Shown piece by piece: positions 1-12,400 of a DNA stretch of 64,000 nucleotides. Positions within the stretch are counted from its first letter, which is position 1. Each line of letters starts with the position of its first letter. Made by a program: the position numbers and the translations under genes. Under the pieces are notes generated by a model. That model saw only the letters and a list, made by a program, of their open reading frames with translations. It did no database searches and was not told the origin of the DNA. Source of the stretch: Cristatella mucedo (Eukaryota; Bryozoa; Phylactolaemata; Cristatellidae); the NCBI GenBank assembly GCA_009760855.2, contig WPIO01000019.1, forward strand, positions 707,501 to 771,500, written 5' to 3'.

Positions 1-119
1 ACTGTGGGATAGGTTTAAAAAATGTTGTTGCACTTTGAATACAGTGAGCTGTGCTATAATGTGACATATGTGTAAGGATAGTTTGAGCTTGACCCAGTCA
101 CATACCCATTAGTTGCGAC

Positions 120-1680
120 GGATCTTAACGGATTGCTGTATTTTCCCAGCCCATTGTCGTCAATTGATATGTATTGCCCGAGATTAGGCGAATTTAAAGT
201 ATGTACAAGCGCCATAACAAGTTATGTGGAATAGGAATGTCAGCTTCTTACAGTCAGTTTATCGTCGATGTGTCAGGGACTGCAGTATTGGCCCCTGCCA
301 TGCCTGTCGAGTGCCATACATTGTTGACAACTAGCGATCAAAATAGCTTGAAAGATTTATGGTTTAAATTGGAACGCTGAGATTTTACATGCAATGACAA
401 TTGAAGCTTCACAATGCCAATTGGTGGTTCATTGCTAGTGATTATAGTTTATTTCTACTTCAAGCCGATTAATTTCTTTAGATTGATATGCACTGCCACA
501 GGCTGTAGGAGCAAAATCGATAAAATAAGATTTGCCTGCACTTTCAAACACGTGTTTCGCAGCGTGAATTCGAAATAGAAGCACCGATCAACTGATATCG
601 GGACACTTTATGGTTGGGATTGGGAATACTGTGAATGGCTGTATTGATATAGTTCATTACAGTCGATTGCACTGCTTTGCATCAAGGTAATTAAGGCAAT
701 TTTAGTGAAATGTGATAGTAAACTGCATGCGAAGATTAGAGCTATGTGCAATCACAATGCTTTCTCGTTGCTTTGAGGTGGATTGCAATGGATTGTGGCA
801 TGTGCAACTGTAACAGTACACAATAACTAAAGTTCAGAGCAACGTGCAATCATAATTAGAGTTTCTAGCATTTTTGTTCTGGTAGCTTTGGGACAGATCA
901 GGGCGTATCGTAGTTGCTTGCCGTATCAGACTGAGCCGGTTCAATTGATTTCAAAACATGAGAATGTGCATGTAGAACGGGGTGACATTTTTTCGGGTGC
1001 ACTCTGAAACAACCATAGTATCGTATTCAGTGTAAATGTGGGCCATGAATTGACGGTTTGAGGATGATTGACGGTGGATTAAAGTAGATAGCCGTATTTG
1101 CCAAGGCCTCTTGAGGCAAAACAATCTTTCCCCACAATGCCACACTAAATTAATGATCAGTTTCTTGAATTTTGGTGGGCTTGCACAAAATGCAGTCTGC
1201 TTTAAAATGCTATGAAAATGGAGCCCAGCCAAATCTTTTTCTAGTCGTATGGTGGTTGAAGCGTAGGATGAGAGTGGATTGCCGTATTTCTTCGGGCCGT
1301 TGCAGTCAATGGCAGAGAATTGGGCAAGAATGCCAGCGCGAATGCAAGTGAAGTTGTATGCATTAAATTGCCATAGAGTGTTCTGTCATGTGTAATCACA
1401 AGAAGAGCTTTTCGTACGGGATTACTTTAGTTTTTCTGTGGAATGCAGTGGATCGCGGTGGATTACAGTGGCTTGTAGTTTTGGCCTGGGCCAGTGCAAT
1501 TTATAGCAGAGAACTTCGTGAGCGGTATCGCACAAAATATTGGTGGTACATTTAAAATGAAGCTCAGTTTTAATTCCAAACTTGTTGACCTAAGGTTGGT
1601 TAATTTGAGGCGGTGTTAAGTGGATTGCCATAGATAGAGGTGGATTGCTGTACAGGTTTTTGCCTTTATAGCTTTCCACG
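120..1680. repeat. Degenerate satellite-like tandem repeats
   Basis: Words such as GTGGATTGCCGTATTT, CGGATTGCTGTATTTT, GTGGATTGCTGT and CGGTGGATTA recur irregularly (near 130, 610, 775, 1070, 1270, 1450, 1620 and 1640), along with TTTAAAATG...GAAGCTCAG-like and GCCTGGGCCAG-like segments. The units are too diverged to give a clean period by eye. No gene was recognised here; 1681-2359 holds nothing identifiable. Confidence 0.4.
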
Positions 1681-2359
1681 AGTAAGCCTGTGCAAAATGA
1701 CGTGGTATTTGGTGAATATTTTAAAATCTCAGATGTACTTCTACTCAAAATTTTAGCTCAGAAACGCCAATGCAATGATGAATTTAACTGAATTAGAAGG
1801 AATCTCTGTGATTCGTTGAACTAATCCGCAGACGCCGAAGAGTCACCACTTTTGATCTCATTGATTGATATTAAGCCTGCTGCTATCATATTGCTCCCAC
1901 CGAGCTTAAGTCATTGGGCTCCGAGCAGCCTATACAGTTCACTGGCTTTGCTTGCCAGCGTTTGCTATGTATGCGAGCATTACAGCACTGCAAGGAGCTC
2001 GAGTCCAACTGATGCATTACCTTGAGGTCATTGCACTTATGTTACGGCCTGTCTCGCAAATTGTGGGAAGGCGGACAACATATTGGACGTGGACACGTTG
2101 AGTAACATGCAGACGCTCCATGCACATGTGCTGTGGAACTATATTTCATCATCGCAGTTATTTTAAAAAGGCAAATGGAATGCAATCTTAGGTCGAGTCT
2201 GTATTTCCTGTTCGGATTTCGACTGCGGTTGGTACTTATTAATCACCAAGCTCTAAGCGAAAGCGTCTGGTTGCTCCTGGAAATCGCTGGAGCTGTACTG
2301 CAAGAGATTAGGTCCTGTCTAAGTTGGTCGATCCAGCATTTAATGTGCTGTACTGTAAT

Positions 2360-2770
2360 TTGAGGATCGTTTAAAGTATGGGTGCCCCGATGCTTTGGGT
2401 TAGGCCAAATTTGCTTGCACGTTTATTCCTATCTCTTTCTGATGTCATTGCTAAGCACAATTTTAACGTAAATGTATGTGCAGATGACTTGAATCATTGC
2501 TGTACTTTTTCTTAGATCCCCTAAAGTCTTACAGCATGTCAAACTTATTTAATCACTTTCTGAATGTATTCCTGACATTCCGATTGGGATTGCGACAAAC
2601 CAGAACTCAAATTGAATGACGAAAACACCTTCCTATTCATGAGCAAACCAAATGTTACTTTAATAACGGAAAACCTATTCTTCATAATGGACTGGGCCAA
2701 CACATTAACTGTGGCATACACAACCAATCTGGCTCTCCTCAGCGCAAGTGTCCTTTCACTAGAAAATTAG
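2360..2770 (+). mobile_element. L2/CR1-like LINE remnant (RT palm region)
   Basis: The conceptual translation with stops retains pieces like PLSDVIAKHNFNVNVCADD (the region before and including the reverse transcriptase YADD box) and KLNDENTFLFMSKPN (equivalent to K-L-N-D-D-K-T in the better copies at 50-62 kb). Several frame breaks are present, so this is an inactive fossil. Confidence 0.5.
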
Positions 2771-4394
2771 TTGGGGGCGGCAATTTCTTCATCTGTACGC
2801 TTCTGCAGCCCGAGGTTCAAGAGCCTTTTCTAGCCTGTCTCCAACCTTTTATTACCAAAAAACCTTTCCTTTTCGTCTTCTGCTCATGCTGGATATAAAT
2901 TTGTAAGCACCCAATAATTTTAGTGCATGCTATTTTAATTCTACCAATACTTTGCCGAAAGGTAACAATACAATGTTGCCTAATGGCAACACAGTATATG
3001 CTATTGCAGCGAGTACTTTCATCTTACGAGCTCTGAAGCAGGTTTACCCAGGTTTATAAATCTACTGTTACTCATGATTACTACAAGATCAGGTAAGAGA
3101 GAGGTAGAGAAGCAGTGTCCGTGATCATAAGGAGTGAGAGAGGCAGCTGGAAATGGACAGAGAAAGAGTTAGACGTAGACAAATAGGCAACTGGAAAGAG
3201 AGAGGAAGAGAAAGAATAAAATAAAAAGAAGCAGCCTCGAAAGGACTTATACTAGACTATTTGTTTCTGAAACGTACTAGACCTGGTGCAGTCGCTAAGG
3301 GAATTAGTCTGAATACCATCGATTTGTTTTTATAGCATGGACTAGAGTCAGCTATACGCGAAACGTCATGTTTTTGCCGTGTACCAATAGAGGCTTGGCT
3401 GTCACCAAAGTCAAGCCTTCCTACCTGTTGTTCTCTGTGTACTCATTCGTAAAGTGGCACATACGTATAAACTTTAATTAAATGTGGTTAAGTAAAGTTC
3501 GAAAAGGAATAATCGTCTGATGTAGCAGCTTTCTTTATGTAGTCGCAGCCTCGACGACTGCTAAACCCTGCATGAAATTGCCTATAGAGGATCGCCTGTT
3601 TCAGAAATCGCATTCACGACCCGGATTGTGAAGTCAAGGATTGACCTTGCGTGACAAGATCAAATGGAAAGTGGCTGGGCATTGTAGCCCGTTAGAGCAG
3701 ACATACTTAGGTCTGAAAATGTGGACTTGTGGAGTAAGAGCTTGTGCGTTAATCTTATATCAGAAAAAATATGTCAATTTATCCAATTGGCTTTGATATT
3801 CATGATAAGTTTAATAAGGATGATGGATAAACTCGGCCTAAGATTTAAATAGTGGTTACATATTTCAGTTCTTTACCAGAGTATTTGCACCCAATTTTAG
3901 GCACTTGCGTTCAATGGCTCTGCTTTGCTCTCTCTTGTAGACGATGCACAGTGGCAGCTGTCAATAATCGGTATCAATATCAGTTTGGCTATGAAATCAA
4001 CCAGTCCAACAGTGTAATTTACAACACGAAACGAGATCACATTTTTTCAGTAGAATTATGAATCGAGCATTCTCTTACGGACATGTTCGTAAAAAAGTAC
4101 ATATTAATACCCTCTAGAAGAATATTTCTCTCGTAATACCTGAGATCAGAAGAGACGCAAAATTGTGGGAAGTCGTATCTTGCCAGCAGCAAGCTTTGAC
4201 TGGCTTGCTCAGCCACATTGATACTGATCAATAAAAGCCTTAATTCGCATATTGATACACTTCTTGATGCACTACCTGCTACACATTAATTGCGCCGAGT
4301 TAACAGGAGATTTGTAGGTTGACATATAGTTACCCAAACGGAGAACACATGGAGACAAATGAAAATGATACCCGTAAAAGTTATCCTCGAAATT
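2771..4394. other. Intergenic, downstream of gene A
   Basis: There is a purine-rich patch (about 3080-3240). Otherwise no gene, RNA or repeat family could be supported. It may contain the 3' UTR of gene A. Confidence 0.4.
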
Positions 4395-4748
4395 TTACGA
4401 AGGATTTCTTGGCAGCAGCACAAGAGAGATTATGCATAAAAAGACGACTGCTACTGTGAAAAGTACAAACATGGTTATGTCAAGTACTTTTCCAAAGGTA
4501 TTCCACTTTTGCACAAGCCTAGACTGTTCATGTCGGGTTCTCATCACTGCCTCTACGTTTCTCACAGTCTCTGATAGATGCCACAGCTGCTGCTCCTCGT
4601 TCATGCTCTGGATCATGGTGCTGCCCAGTGAGGAGTCTGTACTTTCGCAAATTGTGAGCAGTGACCTATCTGACATAGAATCGTCGTCACCGACCAATAA
4701 ATACTTTGGCGTGATTCCAAATAATACACCCAGTTTGTGTAGAAAGAT
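4395..4748 (-). CDS. Gene A exon 10: cytoplasmic loop, TM4, stop
   Basis: 354 nt: 117 codons and TAA, after acceptor GTGTCTTTTAG, phase 0. It begins IFLHKLGVLFGITPKYLL, continues with an acidic/serine-rich cytoplasmic segment (VGDDDSMSDRS), and has the pre-TM4 amphipathic helix ending QKWNTFGKVLDI. TM4 is about TMFVLFTVAVVFLCIISLVL, followed by the short tail LPRNPS. The short intracellular loop makes this a compact family member. No convincing polyadenylation signal was identified close downstream. Confidence 0.93.
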   Translation of the reverse strand: MFLHKLGVLFGITPKYLLVGDDDSMSDRSLLTICESTDSSLGSTMIQSMNEEQQLWHLSETVRNVEAVMRTRHEQSRLVQKWNTFGKVLDITMFVLFTVAVVFLCIISLVLLPRNPS

Positions 4749-7700
4749 CTAAAAGACACAATATATTAGGCCATCAGAAGATTGGATTCTAAAACCACAA
4801 CTAAAAAAGCAGCAACATCACCAACCTTTTCGAGCCAAGAAGGAAGTTCGTGGTCTCCCATGTTTTCTGTCCTTTTCAAAAATATTGTGATTATCAAGGC
4901 CCCTCCATTGAAGAAAGTGGCCACGAGAATGAAGTTGGCTAAAGAAGCAGCGTCGTTTGATTAAAAAACACATAGGCAGGTCGAAAACGCTTTTGAATCG
5001 CAAATGCGGCTACAATCAGCAGTGCACCAAGATTCTGTTCGTCATCACAAACATTGATTTAATAGCCAAAGATTTAAGCCTTGAGTAGTGAGCAGGAGAA
5101 CAGAGTTTTGAAAAGTTGATCGATGAAACGCTGGTCAAGAAGTTCCGAGAGGTTTTGAAGAGAGTTTCCCTCTCTATGCGAAATCTTGTACTCTCATTTA
5201 AATGGCACTCTGCCAACGCCGTCTTGGGATTTTAAGATCCCCTGGGAACTTAAATACTGCTTGCGATTTGGTAGCTGTGCTGAAGGAAGTTCCCTATTGA
5301 CTACGAATCGATGGACCCTTTAGAGAGAGACGGCTCAAGCTAATTAAGGCAGAAGGGTAGCCAGCCAGCAAGCGCCTATGGCTCAACTTAGAGAGAGAAA
5401 GAAGGAAGAGGTATCCCACGCACGCTAAGGTTTCGGTTGGCTCGCATCTGATATGAGCTTTCTCTTTAACGATTTTCAGTACTGACGACAATTCTCTGTC
5501 TACAAACCTACCTCATGCTCATATACTAGCCAGCCAGTAGCATATTAGAGACATGCTAGCGCTTTGATGCCTCTCTGTCACTTAGTTCAGAGAAGTTTTT
5601 GATCTCCCGGGTATCATTACTAGCCGAGAATTGTTTTGGATGAAATTAAACTGACTCTAAAGGAATGTCGACACAGCTGACTGCTTATTACGGAAAATCC
5701 CGTAATGCTCAGATTGTCTAACTCGCAAAATGGGCTTCACCAGAATATATCCATACCCACATATATCTTCATTTACTCATATGGTGTCTGTAAGCAATCT
5801 GGCTATCCTGCTCTGAATTGAATATTTAGTAGACGCCCCTCACCTCCTGTGTCAAATTGCTTACTTGCAGCTTCAAGCCATGGCACAATTTGGGCCTTAT
5901 TGTATAGGATACCACAGCAAAGATGGTCATTGGATATGCGACATCCCATGTAGACACTGCAGCTTTTACTCGCAGGTCTTTTTTCATGTGCTATAAGACA
6001 CTTTAATTAGGTGCACATCTCTGAAGCTACTCATGTCTGTCGTGAATATCGCAATTCAGCAGCACACCACTTCTCAGAATCCTGCACTAGCCACCCTCCT
6101 CCAGGTTATACACCTTACTGTTCTCTCACTCGATTGCATTCCTTTTATTGTCTCGCACCAGCTTACCGATTCTAAATATTTCCTCGGCAGCATTCACATT
6201 GTCCATTCCAAACTACTGACTTAACGTAATGTAACATAATTCATCTCCGTCTCTAACTTCACAGAGACTACCTGGGTGTTACCCAGGAGATTTATTTTAC
6301 AGCTCAATCAAGCCCTAAACGGCTTCCGGTAAGCACAAGGTAGCCAACAGACTTCACATCATGCAAAAAAGAGAAAGTGGGAAGCATAGCTGAGTCAGAA
6401 GACCATCGATATCATGAGTATCCAGCATCAGCTCAGAATGGCCCAATCAATGTAGCTGTGCCTGCGACCAACCTCAAGCACTTTGGAAACCGAGTTTTCC
6501 GTTCATTTTTTAACCGTGCCTGAAATCCCTACCAATGTAAATCACGACAACCCTACTTAAAACTCAGCTATAATACAAGTAATAGCAGTAATATTATTAT
6601 TGCTTGAAGCGAAGCAAAAACGATACCGTTTCCTCACAATTTTGGCTTTGCTATTTGAATGTCTCAGTGTGCTCATGCATGCATACACTGTGCTTGCTCT
6701 GACTAACAATTTGACACGTCTTGTGCCCAGCATATTTAAAAGGCAAAGAAAAGATACCATTTCTTTTAGGGGCCGTACATATTTCTTAATTTAATTCGTA
6801 CCTAAAGAGACCAGAAGAGATTTAATTCTAGCAGCTATATCATGGCACTGTGGAGGAAGCATCTCATTATTTTTATCATCATTATTGCTAGTAATATTAG
6901 TAGTAGAATTCAAAATACTGCTTAGAGTTTATATTTTCAATTTTACATAGTTAAACATTGCATTTTGTCCTTGAAATTTTGCATAAAGTCTTGTCATACT
7001 TAACAGAACGACTGATAGGTGATTACGACTTGCTTCCTCCATAATCGTTTATAGCATGAACATGATTCAGTTTAGCAGATGTTCACTAGAAGAGAAACCC
7101 GCTGCCATAGATTGGATACAAGAGAAAGAGAAAAAATTCGTACTAAAATTCCCTCTTCTTTATAAAAAAAATTAAAAAACTGACCGACTCCCTCAGTAAG
7201 GCAAAAAACCGGCTTCAAAGTTCCACGGCTGCTAAAAAATGATGCGATCTCTCTGAACGATAATGAGGCATAACCCAGCGAAATCACACACCGACAGCTT
7301 TGTCACGAGATAATCAAACTAAAGGCAACAGACGTTGGATGACAGCACAAAAAATCTTAGATCAGCTCAACAGCTGCTATCATCCCCCAAATGGACATCT
7401 CTCTGGGCGGTGATGTACTGTATCTCAGCTAGTAATTCCACAAAGCCACAAAGACTGGGGGTTGTTACGCAGAAGAGTTTTGTAACTAACTCAGCCTCAG
7501 CAGCTTTCCTAATGCATTCGGTAGAAAAAAAATAATGCAAGCTGGTCAAAAGTCTCTTTTTTATAGACACAGTAAACCCTTTAGGGCTATTGCAACCACT
7601 TTTAGCAGCAATAGAGGATCGCTCGCACCAGGATTTGGAAGCAATACCTCGGTACCTTGATCGTAAAAAGTAACCGCCTTACCCAGTGTGCCATCTCGGC

Positions 7701-9289
7701 ATACCCACATACTTCATCTAACTTAACAAAGAGAAAGTGGGAAGCATAACTGAGTCAGTAGAGCAGTTGAGATAGTGAGAAACATGGAGGTAGCAGTTCA
7801 GGACAGATGGAAAGGATGTGCTATGGTCGGCAGCAGGAGAATACTTTTCGTTGTGTAAGAATTGTGGAAGAGCTTTTTACAGTCGGGGCCTGCAGAGGAA
7901 AAGCTTCTATAGCTAACTGCCTTTAAGTGGAGGAGTTGAAGAGCTAATTGATTACCTAACCAAACCTGAAGGCAGGAGGAGGGACAAACTGGTGCAGCAG
8001 TTCAGCTAGGTACGGTGGAGCTAAGCCGTGGCGGGCCTTGTGGGTCAGCATAAGAACTTTGCTCTGTATTCGCTGATCAACCGGCAGCCAACCTAGACCT
8101 TTTAACAAATGAGCTACACGATCAAAACTCTGGAATTTGCCAACTAGCCCTCTAGCCATTTTAATATCCAGCTGCGGTGGCCTAGTGACTTTCTCTGGTA
8201 GCCCAGCCAAAAGAGCATTACAATAATCTAACCTAGAGAGACCTAATGAGCTAGTTAGATTTCTGCAAGCCACCATGGAAGGCAGTTTCTAATCTTAGAT
8301 ACTGATCAGACATGATGGATAGCTGTAGAAGCAGCCTTGGTAAAGAAGCTTTCAAAATTTAGGCAGATGTCGAAAACTACAACTAAATTCAGAGCAAATG
8401 ATGACAGTCGTACAACAGCATCACCAATTAAAAATAAAAAGCCTTCTAGTCCAACTTCACGCTTGGGGTTTCCTACGAGCAGCAGTTTCATTTTATTGGT
8501 TTTTAAATTTAGGGTAATGTGCCAAAATCCAGGATCACGAGGGCATTTCCGCACACATTTTTATGTAGGCAGGATCTAGGATTGAGAGGCAAGCCTTCGG
8601 CTTTTCAGTGGCTGCATCTGATACAAGGGTTTAAATGAAAATACAGCTGCGTATCTTCGGAATTAAAGTGATATCCTATTTCTCTGGCTTTACTCACTTT
8701 TTCCAGAGGTTGAGCATAAATGGAGAACAGCGACGGACCCACCCTTGAGGTACTCCACAGGATACTGGTGTGGCGGATGAGACCTGACCCCTACAAAATG
8801 CGGATTGAGCACGATGAGACATGTACGATTTAAATCACTCCAGCGCCCCGCCTGACCGACCGGCGTTGTTCTCAATGATTCAGGTAGGTCATCGTGATTA
8901 ATGGTGTGAAAGACAGCTGATAGATTTAGCAGCACTAAGACAGGTACATTCCCGTCATCGTTGCTTCCAAGGATGTCTCAGTTACACGGAGGAAAGCAAT
9001 TTCAGTGGAGTGCTGTTGCTTCAACCCGATTGAAAGTTTTCTAAAATTTACTTCTTTTTATTGTATGTTGCTAGCTGCTTAGCGGCAATGTGCGTCTCCT
9101 GGGTTTCGTCAATCGATTAAGTTAGCTCAATTCCAAGTCCCTAATAAGACCAAATCGGCAAGAAGCTTACCTATTTGGGACAAATATAATTCCTATTTAA
9201 TGAATACAAGTAACCTGACAGCAGCAAGGCTCCTCAACCCCTGCCAACGTAAACAAATATATTGGTATATAGTGAAAATACCTACACCT

Positions 9290-9355
<66 letters not shown>

Positions 9356-9387
9356 ACATACACACACACACATACATACATATATAT

Positions 9388-9443
<56 letters not shown>

Positions 9444-12400
9444 TAACATGTATTTATTTATGACCTGTTGAGTCAGCAGACCTTGTTTTAGCCAATATCT
9501 GCAAACAAATCACCTCTATCGATCGGAGGTCTTTAAGCATCAAGTAAAGTAACAGCTGGAAAACTATCCCTATTAGTATCATGGCAACCGATTTGTTGTG
9601 GTTTACTCTCTGTCTATTTAGAAGCGCAACAGTAGCAAGTATACTTGATAACAAAGAGAACATAAATCAACCTCTAAATGATCTTATAAGCCCCAGAGGG
9701 TCTATTAGATTCACTTGGTGTCAGGAAACGAATGATGGCATTGCTGCTGAGACTACCATAAGGGGACGCGTTGCTTCGGATATTGAATGATAAAAGCGTT
9801 GGCAAAGCATTATATAAAACTTACTGAGTAAAGTGCTCGTTAGCGAGTTTATAGGGAGGTAGCCCGACACAAGCATCTGAAAGATGGCGAATGCCATGAG
9901 CAATGTTATCGCCAGGCCGACCTAAAACAAGACTTGTAGTAATATTACTGTTAATAAAACCAATCGCAACAAATTTTATGCATTAGGAAGAAATAAGTAT
10001 CTTTGGAGGCACCTGAAAAAAGTTTGAAAGGAAGCATGTCAATCGGTATTGATCGCATGTACAGCGTCAGCATGCTTAACAGGCAAAGAAAAAAGTCACA
10101 GCACCACACATGCTGTGAAAAACGGGTTTTTTTGCATCTTTTTAAATCTCGTAATGTGAAGAGATATCACGCACACAGTCGGTAGTGAGTTAATAGCTTA
10201 GGAAAAATGCAATCTAAATGCATGGTCTCAAAAGGATTTGCGACTTCTTACAGACACAACAGAACGACTTGAGTCAGAAGATTTGGTGCTACTATACCGA
10301 AGCAGATTAGAAAGTAGTTCGGAAAAATAGGTCAGAGCAAGAGAATAAAAGAAACTGAAAGTGAGTGACAAAACACAGAAGTTTATAACGCTGCTTGAAG
10401 GGAATAGAGTGCAGGCGTTTGAGAAGTAGTGGAATATGGCAAATATGGCAATGGTGTCGTTCCAGATAGTCAAGCCTAACCCTGGAAGGACCTAATTGCT
10501 TTGACTTGAGTTGTGCTAGCATACATCCTTAGAAAGTCTAGAAGGAATGCGGCACATGCATAGACCTAATTCGAAGTGGTATGCATAAATCTACTTAGAA
10601 GTCTTAGCAGCCCGGAATAAGGTACATGTAAAGTGGCTGAAAGTAGGCATACTTGACTACAGAGCTGGCATAGTCCAGTGAAAAGTCATTGTATACAGGA
10701 AACCAAGATTTAAGGCACATGCTAGAGGCGTTATGCTTGCTGAGCCTATTTTGAAGAGACAGTTTTAATATTTAGGAGTAACTTAAGGTTTACTTAAAAC
10801 TACTAAGCTGGTTTCATCGTCGTTTAATTTGAGAAAATTTGTTGTCCCTTACGCAAATGTCAGTAATACACACACCAAGAAGATTTGACTGAGTTAGACG
10901 GGCTCGAAGGCAGAGATTAAAGCTCAAGTACGGATATGTGCAATCTGCCTAAGAATGAAAGCCAGATGTGCTTGGCGATTTAATCGGCAAGAAAGAGTGC
11001 AAAGTTTATGAAAAAGTGAATCAAGCATAGATCCACGGCGTCTATCACACTTTAAATGCTCCTCGGATGATCGTTTCCCGCTAAAATCACTGCTCTTCAG
11101 TGTCCAACTGGCACAGGGCTGCAAATGCAGGTAATTAGACAAATGCCCTCACCGGTGAGCTAATGCTATATTATATAAGAACAGCGGAGGGCACAAAGCC
11201 CTGAGCTTTCGCAAAAATATTATGCACTTGAGCTGTGGAAAGCATAAAAAGCAGCTACATTCCAAACTAAATTTCAACGAATAAGGACCACCTAATACAA
11301 ATCCGACGATGGCTCACCTCGGTGCAAATAATACACAAGCATTGGTCATTTGCTTTAGGTCCAGGTATCACTCATCCAATGCAGATGTCTCGCTATTTAT
11401 CTCAATGCAATATTTCCTATCCGCACGTATTTGTTTAGATATATGTGCATAGTTTTTCATGTCGAAGTAATGAAGTAAATCAATAAATATATTTGTTTAC
11501 CAGTCTAGCCTCTAATAATCAACTCGATTAGCTCCAGCCTCAATAAGAGATGTCAGAGTGGCGATGTTAGCGGCTTTCTGTCATCAAAAAGACCCATTAA
11601 TTTACGGGGTATCACAAGTTTCATTCTTAGGTCGTCTCGCTTTACTCTCTGTACACTCTTCCTTGCTAATGACATCCACAGGCACAATGTTGGCTTTCAT
11701 TCATACGCTGACAACAGCCTTCTCTACTTGGGCTAAGCATCATACTTGCTTGCATTTGCTTGCTTGATAAAGTGCATGAAAGTAATCCTTCAGTAATTAT
11801 TTTCCACCAATTTAATATATAATTCATTTGTATAGCGCCCCAAGTGCACTTGATCTCTATCCAGACACTTCATATATGACTCGGGGCTCAAGCCCACGAC
11901 CTCAGCGAGACCTTGGTCGGGGAGCACTTTAACCTCTGGACCAAACCGGCTCGGCATGGTGAGTTGCAAAGCAATTTCTAGCGAGTTGTAAAGCAATTTA
12001 ATAATGACCAGTGTTTCTTGGAGTGCTATCAAAAAGATGTTTTATTACACCGTTTGACCACTCTCAACCATGCTCCTCATCCGGCTCACAAAATGACATT
12101 TAAACAGCATTTATTATATTCATTTTTGGATCGCTAATAACCTCCGGACGCCTAGTAATAACAATATAAATAATAATCACAATACATCTGTATAGCGCCC
12201 TCAGAGAACTGGATATAAATTTAGGCGTTTTGCAGAAGTGTGAAAGAAAGAGTGACCAAGTCATTCGTAGTAAAATTCAGAATGTCATGAGGCAAACCAT
12301 GGTTAGATGCAAATACGTAATGACGTCCTCATGAAGTGAATAAATGTGATGCCTCACGGTGAGAGGGCAAGTTAACTTTGTGGTATACCTTAGCAAAGTT

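Larger units (their letters stand above)
4939..9824 (-). other. Gene A intron 8 (4.9 kb)
   Basis: GT-AG intron between the TM2 and TM3 exons. It holds LINE-B pieces (6225-6480 and 7710-9010), a SINE-2 copy (7540-7705) and a CA/TA microsatellite (9292-9443). The span 5000-6200 shows no recognisable element. Confidence 0.8.

Noticed and set aside
9193-9471. Histidine/threonine- and tyrosine/isoleucine-rich open frames
   Set aside because: They are translations of the CA/TA microsatellite on both strands. The same applies to the serine/leucine, arginine/glutamate and cysteine/valine frames at 16.8-17.3, 23.3-23.9, 33.9-34.3, 40.2-40.6 and 63.1-63.5 kb.
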